From Liolophura sinensis (lineage: Eukaryota; Mollusca; Polyplacophora; Chitonida; Chitonidae), in assembly GCF_032854445.1 (NCBI RefSeq), contig NC_088300.1:12743191-12807190 (forward strand): DNA of 64,000 nucleotides, in the 5' to 3' direction. A model generated the notes under the pieces. The model had not been told where the DNA came from, searched no databases, and saw only the letters and a list, made by a program, of their open reading frames with translations. Below are positions 25,975 to 37,400 of the stretch, one piece after another. How positions within the stretch are numbered: position 1 is the first letter of the stretch; every line of letters starts with the position of its first letter. Made by a program: the position numbers and the translations under genes.

Positions 25975-26495
25975 ACGAATTACTACCACATTTATTCGCG
26001 CAAAGGGAGATTGTTTGAATCTATAAAGATCTGGATTATTGTTATGCCGGAGTTCAGAAAATCTGATGTAGACAGAATTTTTGTCAAAACTAAGTTTCCT
26101 TCAAAACTGTATAACGTTTCACTTTCCATCCAGCTGCAGTCATTTTAACTTTGGCTTGAATATGGAGAATTCCCGTATGGTTGCACTTCTGGACTTATCT
26201 GTCATCTGGCGGCCCATACTTTTCACTTAGAGTCACATTTGAATTCACTATTTGCACAACTCCAGTTGTCCGTCTATACACAATACTGATGATGGCTGAA
26301 TACTGAACAGCGCCACCCAACGGGCCCATCTATCAACAGGGGCCTAAACCCTTATGGGTTGACAGCACTGAAAACTGATCACACAAGGACGTCTCTAAAG
26401 TAGGGCTTTAATAGTGACACACTATGTTCATACGTCGAAAGAACAGTTTTTGTTCAATGGCCCAAATCCCCTGTCAGGAAATGGTCTAAATCAGG
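25975..26495 (-). other. Putative 3' UTR of Six1/2
   Basis: This lies between the TGA and the candidate AATAAA at 25996-25991. No other gene evidence. The extent is inferred from the poly(A) motif alone. Confidence 0.35.
25991..25996 (-). promoter_or_regulatory. Candidate poly(A) signal of Six1/2 (AATAAA)
   Basis: TTTATT on the plus strand reads AATAAA on the gene strand, about 500 nt after the TGA, giving a 3' UTR of roughly 0.5 kb. A weaker ATTAAA lies closer, at 26412-26407. The sequence just beyond 25991 is only mildly GT-rich, so the choice is uncertain. Confidence 0.3.
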
Positions 26496-26841
26496 TCATA
26501 AGGCTTGATAGTCCACCATTACCTGACTGATATCATGGCCATTTGATAAAGACATGCCAGGATGATGGAGCACTGGGTGATGGTGATGACTGTGATGACC
26601 CGTCGGTGTCACCATATGATGGGAAGCCATGAGAGCATTGTTGTGGGTGTCATGGTGATGCACGTGCTGTAAGGGAGAAGGTCGTTGCAGGTCCGCATAA
26701 ACATGAGAATGGTCAATCGGTTGGTCCGGTGATGGACTTCCGCCCTCGTGTTTGGAGGGGAATCCCCCAAGACTGTCCTCTTTGCTCCCGTCTGTGGTCG
26801 GTGACGCTTGGTCCTTCAGGCTACCTTGTGAATTCTGATCG
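26496..26841 (-). CDS. six1/2: Six1/2 coding exon 2: C-terminal region with histidine-rich tail
   Basis: The acceptor tract (TTTTACTCTGTTTTCACAAC, then ACAG) ends at 26842. From 26841 the frame completes codon 203 (GG|C, Gly) and stays open for 114 codons to TGA at 26498-26496. It begins DQNSQGSLKDQASPTTDGSK, is rich in Ser, Pro, Gly and Asp, and then turns strongly histidine-rich: about residues 266-301 hold 15 His in roughly 36 residues, including GHHSHHHHP. The protein ends ISQVMVDYQAL. As I remember it, Drosophila So ends in a similar M-x-E-Y-Q-x-L, which supports this as the true C-terminus. Six1 in vertebrates also has its intron just after the homeodomain. CAG|GTAATG at 26523-26518 resembles a donor and could allow an alternative 3' exon, but reading through gives the family-like ending. 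Low-complexity C-termini of SIX proteins diverge fast and carry activation functions, so the exon rests on splice sites and frame rather than conserved domains. Confidence 0.9.
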
Positions 26842-27162
26842 CTGTGTTGTGAAAACAGAGTAAAATGGATTCCATTAATATTGGGGTCACTATATCAGAG
26901 ATTCCACACATTTTAGGTAAACAATTACCCGCCACTGCTGGCGTCCATCCAGGACTATCCGGGGCCAGCAGTTGCTGACAGGCGAGGAAACAAATATATA
27001 CGTGCGGCAACAGCCCGACAATTTGATGAATGCCCAATTAACATGAATCCTGGCCAGACATAAATTAAAGGAATTAATTCTGGCGGCAATTTAGGGCAGG
27101 CACATTGGAGATGTCCAGTATGCAGACACGACTTCTCTGCAAAACACAGGGAAAGACTTTGT

Positions 27163-27354
27163 AAAAAGTTAAAAGCAAATTCTCAACAATACCAATATTA
27201 TACTCTTTCCACTGTCTCTAATGTCATGTTTTCCATATTGTATATAGTATGATTACTTAAAAAGTTAAAAGCAAATTCTCCACAATACCAATATTATACT
27301 CTTTCCACTGTCTCTAATGTCATGTTTTCCATATTGTATAGAGTATGATTACTT
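27163..27354. repeat. 96-bp tandem duplication in the Six1/2 intron
   Basis: 27163-27258 and 27259-27354 are the same 96-bp unit (starting AAAAAGTTAAAAGCAAATTC, ending GTATGATTACTT) with only two mismatches, head to tail and without gap. The very low divergence implies a recent duplication, or possibly an assembly effect. Confidence 0.95.
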
Positions 27355-28021
27355 CTGGTGGATATTAGGTCGTACTATAAGAACCTCCTCGGGCATGACC
27401 AGATGTGAACAGACCTATCCAAAGGAAATTTGTTGTAAGGAGTTAAATCGGCTGAGTAAAGGAAGTCCACAGTTAAGACGATACGTTCCCAGACTGGCCC
27501 ATTAGCTTCGTACAAACCTCAAGCTCTGCTCAATGGGCCGGTATAATTGCGGCATGTACAATATGAACTGGCCCTGACAATCTACCTGACTCCTCCATAA
27601 CGCTGTGTCGTTGCCCGCATTCAGGTTCTGCTCTATATACTCTGCTGACAGCGTCCGTATAGTGGAGAATAAACTACCCCGTGTTCTGTGCATGCCTTTC
27701 GCCATAACGTACAAGCTCAGCGGGCATTTCAGACTAAACAACTAAACTCTACAAAGCCAGCAAACGTGTAGCACACTATCTTTAAAAAAAATCTTATATC
27801 CAAAAAGTATTCACTGGAAATTTCGGGTTTTATGAAAGTTTGGGTTAGTTGAAAACATAGGATGGTGATGGAAATAGTTGTCCCTGGACAAGCCAAAGCC
27901 CGGCGTTAATCTGCATATTATCTCAGCAGATCTTTCCCTAAAACGCGTAGCATATAGTGCAGAGTAAGCAATGTTACACTACTGTTGTCTTAGCCTTTTG
28001 TCATAATTGCAAAAAATATTT

Positions 28022-28069
28022 GGGGGGGGGGGAGATAACAAAAACGAAAAACACACACACACACACACA
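28022..28069 (+). repeat. G11 tract followed by (AC)n microsatellite
   Basis: Eleven G residues at 28022-28032, then about nine to ten AC units at 28051-28069. Both lie in the Six1/2 intron. Confidence 0.85.
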
Positions 28070-30385
28070 TCTGATCCCATCAATGAAAGAATAACACTGG
28101 CTTTAGCATTTCATGGCTCGTTACGACCATTGGCAAAAATACAAAGCAAAATCTGCCACACAGCCAGTATGATCCTGAGAGAATCGCACTGTGCTGAATG
28201 AAACTTGAAAGGCATCCAATAAACTCAGATAGCGAGGTGTATTAATTGTTGTATTGGTCTGTTATGCCCTCCTAGTGGGGAGTAAATGGATTCATTTGAA
28301 TTTATCCTCAAAGCTCTGGATATCTGGCGCAATAATGGACAGTATGTGGCAATACTGGGAATAATGCAGAGCTCAGAAATGCACCCTAGCTAGGCCATGG
28401 ATTCTACTTATTCCAGATATTAGTTTCCACCATGTAAATTAAGGTCACATGGTTTAATTTTAAATATTTCCCACATTTCTTGCGAATGGGGTGAGATATA
28501 ACTAACAATTTTAGGAGCCTACATAAAAACACGTCGAACTGTTTTCGACGCTGCAACAACACGAACGAAAACCGCGACGTGCTATATGTAGCTAAAACAT
28601 CATAGTATTTTCAATAGCAATAACACATAGTTAAAATATTTTGATACTATATTTCATTAAAGGCACGTTTTCCACTCAGTACCGGCTACTTACAAGCTAT
28701 TACACACCTTAACACAATTGTAGATTTCATGTCTTGTTCATACTATTATATTATCTACTTACATAATTTTATTACATTCAATAGGGTAAGCCTGTGATTT
28801 AGTTTTGGCTATAATTCCTTCCTGGTAATATACCTTATTAAACCATCTAACACACAAAATAACTTATAAGCGTGCTCTTCTCAAACAGTTTTTGCTATAC
28901 ACGATACTAGCTGTTAGCATAGGTTTTAAAACGTATCAGGTATTTGATATATAAAACACGATTTTCTTTTTTTTTTTACAAAAATCAGTGCTTACATTCT
29001 TCACCAGATTTTGATATAAAATAGACCTTTCTTTACAAATGAAAAACAACCAGGGCTTACACTGGTCTAAAATTCCATTTATATAAAAAAATAAATAACA
29101 GGCTTTTGGCCGATTCGAACGTCGATACAATAAATATGACTTGGAAGTTATATATGTTTTAAAACATTACCAAATAAACAAAATCTTCAGCAGAGGCATG
29201 ATGATTTTTTTAACATTTGTAGGGAGTTATCTAAAAATACTAACACAATAAAAAATATTATAACTTGCATTTTATACATAAAGATACGGGCAAAAGTTTT
29301 TGAACTTAACTTTTTGGAATTAATCCGTCGATTAAAAACATAAATATTAGTTGCTGTTCAACGGTGTTTCCGCTCGAAGATCTAAACAGCTTGCTGGTAG
29401 GGTTTTGTGATGAATAAACTGAAGTTAAATAAATTAGTCACTTGTGCCATTTGCAGAAGGAAAATATCAGTAGCTGAAGCCAAAAAAATGTTTGCTTTTA
29501 ATAGAAACCATTGACCATTGTTAAATAGAAATGGACAAAAACGAGTCGGTTGTAATGTTGGTAGCGTGTAAGGAGTGGAAAAAATAAAGTAGTGAAATCT
29601 CCGGTGAAAATGGAGTTTGCGTTCACGGGAACATTCCTACAGCGTCTCGGAAACAGCTGGGCGCGGGGAGGGATGGTTTAACGTCTTGGCCCTGAAGAAC
29701 AAAGCCGCTACGGGTTTGGTACAGATATTCTGAGGGGGCCAAGAGTATGAAGCCAGGGTCGTTTGTTAGCAGGAAGTCTCTGAGATCAAAACGAATACAA
29801 GCTGTGCAAACGCCGAGCCCGGGGCGAATATCAGCGCCTCACGACAAGGAGCCGGGATGACAGCAGACTAAACCTGGAATGTCCCACCAGCTGCTTAAAA
29901 TTAGTTTAGATTTAAAATCAACCAAAGCCTTATTAGTCAACTTTTTAGTTTTTCACACGCATTTAAAAATAATTGGCCTTCTGGGATTGCGGAAAATTCA
30001 AAGCGGCTGAAAATCTTTGAACATGTTCTTCTAAAACCTTACATTTTCTTTTGCTTAAAATGTTATGTATTCAGGGATAAACGTATAAACACACTATAAA
30101 CCTAAAAAGGCGTATTTTCGCCGTGAACAACATGCTATTTATTGCGTTTAAATATTTGTTGTTTGCTTTCATATAAAAAATTAACCTTGTATCATATAAT
30201 CTACTTTAAAATATTTTACTTAGATATATGCAAACGTTAGAAAAAAATTATATATCACATTAAAGAATAAACCAAATATAGTAGATAGCACTTTGGTACT
30301 TCGGGATTGTCTCTGAAAAGATACCTACATCATGTTACATGTAATTTAATGTCACAATATTTTTAAAGAGGACTTAGTAGACTTA

Positions 30386-31300
<915 letters not shown>

Positions 31301-34249
31301 AACTTCATTCACAGCCGCTCACAACATTCATTGTGCGCAGACACATAGAGCAAGAGATCAAGTATAGGGAAACAAAATGATATTGGAGGCTGTTTCAGAA
31401 CCAGCGCATGGGCCGTATCTTCAGGCCGCGGAACAATGATTTAAGTTTGTGAACTTGTAATCGAGGCAAACACAGGCTTCACAATACGGGCCCCGTCCCC
31501 CGCTGTTTCGCTATGTACTCTGTTTGGAGAGATGGTTTAAGATTTGACGCCGCTATCTTTTCTACGAAGTCAAAGCCGTAAAATTAAGTCTGGTATGGCT
31601 AAAGCGGAATAGGCGAGTCAATTGCAGGGATGGGGGAGATTTTGTCACTCGACAAAAGGTCAAGAAAGGTTTCTTATAGTTCACGAATAAAGGACAACGA
31701 CTTCGCACACAATTTCGGCGATATAAAATAGAGGTTTACTGTGACCATCGGACAAATGGACAAATTCGGCACGCGAAGGGAGGCTTGTGTTGTTATTCTC
31801 CGGTCAAAAATCTTTGTTATTCACTCGAATCCGCATGGAGTTTTCTGAATTTGAAATGAGATCCGTGTTAGGAACAAGACATTTTGTGCGGACACCGGAA
31901 GGAAAAAAAAAACACGAATGTTTGCAATTACATTTTTAAAGCGCATTCTTTTATAGATAAACAAGACAAGGGTCGCCATGAAACCATTAGTCGACCTGCA
32001 AGGTGGTACAAAAAGACAAATTTTTACTTGTATTTGTTTAAGACGGTTTTTGTGTTTCCGTGCACAAAACTAGCAGTTGCAAAAGTCGACGCCTACAACG
32101 GATGGTAAATCAAATCAAGGACATTCACAGAAACCTTAATCAAACAACGGTACTACTACTGGAAACAAGAATGTGAAAATACATGTAGCATCATCTTACT
32201 TCCGCGACTTTTTGGCAATTGTAAAAATTACACTGCAGTATGTTACCCCAGCTAATACAGTGTTGTACATGTGTCCAACATCAATCCCACTACAAAATAC
32301 CTTTTGCTCATATATATCAGTATTTTTAAACAAAGAAATTAAAGAGGCTATTTTTATGCACCGACCTATATATGCCTATATTACCATTGTGGCCAAAATA
32401 TATATCGTGCGTTTTTTCTCCCCATCTATGCACCACGGAGCATGTGACATTTGTAGATCAACCATATTTCTGTGTTTTAACATATTTTAAAGAATCAAAA
32501 GTAGAAAACTACCATCATATATACTAAGTATATATGATTAAATTGACTCAATGGGAATAATTTACTCAGTCTGTTACTCTGGTATTAAAATTACACTAGT
32601 ATATATTCTGAACATGAATGTGCCGGTATGCACAAGGTGTAACGTTCATTTACAGAAAAAGCAAGGGAGATAAATTCAGGAAATGAGGTGAAACAACTTG
32701 ACCTTTCAACGCTTCGTGGCGTAATAATCTGTAACAAAAAAGTTACAATAATGTTCATGAAGAAGATTGATGAAAGTGACCGATGCCGTCCATATAAACG
32801 TATCCTAATTTTATGACATTTTAGGTTTTAGTCAACCCATATAGGAACATGAATAAAGGCTTTATGAAGCGGTATAATTACGATTCCTTTTCATATTTGA
32901 TTTAATGGATCTTTCCAGGTGGAGGCCTATTATGAAGATCAAAAGATTAATAATCTACAGAATTTGCTTGGATACGAGCAACACTTATCTTAATACAGCA
33001 CTCCGTAATCTTATCACTTAATCTTATCCCCTCGCAGCGCGTGCCATTTTGTTTTCCTAGCAGACGCTTTACTGTAGTGTAACTGCTGGAATTGTAGAAA
33101 CTGCAGAACAAAGCCTCGTTGTCTCGCCTTAACAGGGTAATGGTCGTTCAAAGGCACTTGCCATTCATGAACCATCCTCAGACAACTGAAAGCTGTCCCG
33201 GTCTGGGTTTCTCGGTGAGAAAATTGCAGCGGCAAAGGTGTTTTTTTTTCAGATGGTGTGTTTGTAAAGTAGCCGTCGGTGGTTTTGACATGCTGTGTAA
33301 TGATACCCCGATCAAATTTGGGCCGAGGTTTTTGGATGATGTCCCCATGGGTCCTCCCGATGGTGACCGCTGGGGTCGACAGCTTTCGCAAAGGTTGGTG
33401 GCAGACGGACCACGCCCCTTCATGGATGCCGGCTGTTTAGGGGATGTGGTCTTTGGCACTGATACACACATTTGTGCAAGGCTGTGTACTTGTCTAAATG
33501 AATTACACTTTCAAGCGGGTTTAAACGTTTATACATGTGTTCAAATTATAGGTATAAAACCGATTCGCTGAAACCATATTGAACATTTACAATGTATGGT
33601 TAGATTTTCTGCTGGTAAAGAGACTGACTGGGACTTAAAGTAAGGATGAAGTCCTTAGGCCGGGTATTTGGTGTCACGTGGGGTAATCACTTAATTAGGG
33701 TCTAATACACACACAAAAAGCCGTCAAATGATCGAACTCTAACAAAGACAAGGTGTCAGTGCAGTGAGTAAAGTCAACAGATTATCAGAGAGACCTGGCA
33801 AAATCTTTAAATCTTGTAAGCTTAAACAGGTGTATCAAGAAAAGTGGGCTGATCTTGTCAGTATGGCATTAGGTTGAAAAATGACATGGTGTCATGGGGG
33901 AAAACACATAGTAAAATGGAAAAAAGTCTCTGTCATGTGTGTGAGGTGTCACAAAAACAAAAAACAATTATAATCCCAATATCGGCAGACAAACAAGTAC
34001 AGTGTATTACAGAACGTGCACTCAAATATATGACAATATCTGCTTGATAATTGGAAAATAAGAATGTGCATTTTTTGAATACATACATTCCTGACTATAA
34101 AGTCTTTAATGTTAACGAGGTGAAAGAGTGGAAACTGAAACCTTTGATCATGTGTAAGTGAAACTAGTATATTTCGATGAAGTAAATATTTGTACTTTAA
34201 TATCTTACAACCAACAGATCTCTCTGCACGAATTCACAATTCGGAACAA
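31301..34249. other. Non-coding sequence upstream of Six1/2
   Basis: No gene recognised. The patch 33010-33480 has balanced composition and three overlapping open frames of 97-150 codons on both strands. The frames conflict and have no domain, so I read it as a possible regulatory island rather than a gene. Confidence 0.55.
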
Positions 34250-34322
34250 ATAAATAACTAAATAACTAACTAACTAACTAACTAGCTAAATAAATAAATA
34301 GATAAATAAATAAATATATAAA
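34250..34322 (+). repeat. TAAA/TAAC compound microsatellite
   Basis: About 18 tetranucleotide units switching between TAAA and TAAC. Confidence 0.85.
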
Positions 34323-34440
34323 CCTATACGATCCCAATAATGCATTGAAAAGAATTGTTTTACATGCCAAACTTGGTAAGAAGCACGTCCCGCATTCTGT
34401 TGCATTTTATCACATATAACTGTTATAGTTAATGTCCTAG

Positions 34441-34481
34441 AATTTATTTGTTTATTTATTTAACGCCAGGCTCAAATTTTT
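34441..34481 (-). mobile_element. Possible SINE family 1 tail fragment
   Basis: On the minus strand it reads TTTGAGCCTGGCGTTAAATAAATAAA, resembling the SINE tail with the ACACCAATCA step lost. Weak. Confidence 0.35.
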
Positions 34482-37400
34482 TTCCTGGAAGTTAAATATA
34501 GTACTATATCAGGAGAGAAATGAATACAAATCTTAAATACACGTATTGTCATTCGTTCGAGATCCATGTCGCCTCCAGAAGAATAATCTTATCTCGTTCA
34601 CCATACCTAGTCTATAGTTAATAATAAATGCCACTTAATTCGTTCAGATGTTCCAAAAATTTATCCATGGCATCTCGGTGACCGAATTTACGGGTCGCAT
34701 ATGTCAGGGTTTTCTGATTGAACATGGACAAGTGAGAATCCAAACAAGGTTTTGTTGATTTTCAGAATAATCATTTAGGCATACAACTTGAGCGTAATTG
34801 TTTGAGCAAGCGAAGCACCTTCACTGCTCCAAGTGTGACGGGGACTTAATCGGAAGGCATTAACCTCCACGGAAATGACGCTTTTCAATGGCGATGTTAG
34901 GAGGAACGAACGAGCAGCATTGTGCTATGGTCTAAAGACTTCTTGTAGGTAAATACTCAGAAGCCCTCCATGGTACCGCCTTGCCACGAAGTCTCTAAAC
35001 TTCCCATTAAGGCTTTGAGTTTGACTATACTTAAGCAGCCATATCCAAATCGCGGACCTTTGTGAGAATCAGATTCCTCATCAGTCTGGGTGTATTTTAA
35101 CGTTGTTGATCAGGCCTCGGGGCGGAGCAGGGCACGTTGACAATGAAGGGTTAATACGCTAAAGAAACTAATGTAGTGTCTGCTGGAGTCGAGATTACGA
35201 CTGAGTTAACACTTTAAGTTATGAGTGGAATGAGGTCAATGCCAAATATTCGCTAACTACTGGTCGGCAATGACCAGTTAACCACCTGACCACACCAAGC
35301 ATCGCCCACTGAGAACAAGTTGCCGCACAGGTGCGAAGACTTACATGTAAATAAACGTGAATTAACACTGCTCAGCGGAAGTTTTCTTCCTGATCGGTGT
35401 AAATTTGTACAAAACGAAACTAAAAGCTGCAAGTGCTAAATGCCTATCAATTTCAGATTAACGTCAGAGAGAAAGTTAATACTTTTTGATGCCAGAAACT
35501 TCGTGTCAGATGTAGAGTATATACCGACAATAATACCCTTAATTTCCTGTTTTTATCGTGTAAATGGCTTTTGTGCGCCTTCTTTTCACAGCAAATGTCT
35601 GTTCATTGTCTATGTTGTAATTACACACCCTCAGTACTAAATATAGATTGTTATAGTAAAGTGGAGATCCTCAATATAAAACTACTATCTTAAGTAAAAC
35701 AAAGACTCTCAGTGTGGAACAGAGATCTCAGTGTAATTCATTTCCACCATTCCATGAAATACTTAATTATTCCATGAAGACAATGTGTCGAAATACGAAT
35801 CCTGTCAAATATGTCTAAAACATTTTATGACATCTGCTTTATAAATAGCGTTTAAAACTTAAACGTTATACAATGAAGAAATAATGTGAATTTGCGCTAG
35901 TTTCCGTTTTCTGTATGAATTATTTCAGATTGGATCCTCGGACAACACTCACAGACGCTGGGTCGGGTGAGACCACGTGGCATCACAGAGGTCACCTCCA
36001 GAGTTCAATCCACAAAGGTCAAGATGGAGATGGTGTGATAATCTACTTTCAAATCGCGACAAAGAAAAAGCAACTGGTTTGTTGATGTCTCTGCCCTCTC
36101 CATTGTCCCGGCCTCTTGTCAGATGATGACTTTGGCAACATTTACTGCCGTGGCCCAGCAGGTCTGTTAGATCAAACTCTCTTCACGAAGGGTCATTCTT
36201 CTCAACACAATACCTGGTAAAATCGCTTACCGGGGACTAACCCTCCGAGTCTCTCTCCACAAGACACCATTTTGCTTGTCACACTTCCTGATTACTAAGC
36301 TGTTACAAACCTGGGCTACGTGACGTAACTCCCCACTCCCCTTACACGCGCTGCACAGTTGCCACAAACAGCAGGGACGGCGAATTGATTCACACTGATA
36401 CACATTTGTTCCTCGAGTTATTCTCACAAATAGTTACTGTTACTCTTTAACATGTAATCTGTTAATTACCTTAGATGATACGCCCTAAATAAGCTCTTGT
36501 ACTTTCGCCATTTTTTATCTCGTCTCTCTAGGAAGATCTGTTTACTTTTCTGGACCGGTTCTATAATCAATTAAAACTGAAAAACTAAAAGTAATCACAT
36601 TATGAGATAAAATAATTTTTTCTAAACATTGACTATGTATATGTTTGGCTGAAAAAGGTCTAATACCTAATTTGGGATAAAAAAAAGAATATTACAACGA
36701 AACTCACAGGATCGACTGTATTACCAAAAACAAGACAGAAAGAATTGAAAGGCAGCTTGATAGTATGCAAATAATATTATTCGTGCAACGCAATTTAGTG
36801 CAGTTTAATGCTTTTTCAAAACCTTGATTTTTTTATATTTTGTATCTAAGCAAATAATGAATGATTGCTATGTCGGTGTTAGGAAGGGTGCTTGTATAAC
36901 AGCTACTTGTGACATGCTATGTGGAACAGTGTTTCTTACCTGTTCAAACGGCACATGTTAATTCATGGTTGGCATGACACTACAATAAATCTATTTATGA
37001 TCAAACATAATTTTCAAGGCCATTCTCTACAACAATCTGAGAGTTTTTGTATGATCTGAAAAAGCGAATGGAAATAGAAACAAAAAATGTCTAACCCCAT
37101 GTACAGTGAGCCATAGTTGCAATTAGACCTGAACGCTAATCACTTCCTTGCGTGAAATTCTTTTTAGTATATAGGTATTTGGTTTAAGAAGATAGAAATA
37201 AAACCATTACTAAACTGGTACATGTATTCTTGGTCAGTAACCTTTTCCACTGTCTCATACTGGAATTATATATATTACTATTGTATAGTTTCCATGTTCA
37301 TAGATGTCCGTACTGTCAGACTGCATGTGTTATTTGTGGACATGACAAATGTAAGCCGCGTATGGCCAATGCCTTGCAGTACGTTTACCGGCAGGATCGA

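Noticed and set aside
33119-33571. 150-codon plus-strand open frame
   Set aside because: No domain, conflicting frames of similar length on the other strand, and low-complexity Phe from a poly(T) tract; more likely non-coding.
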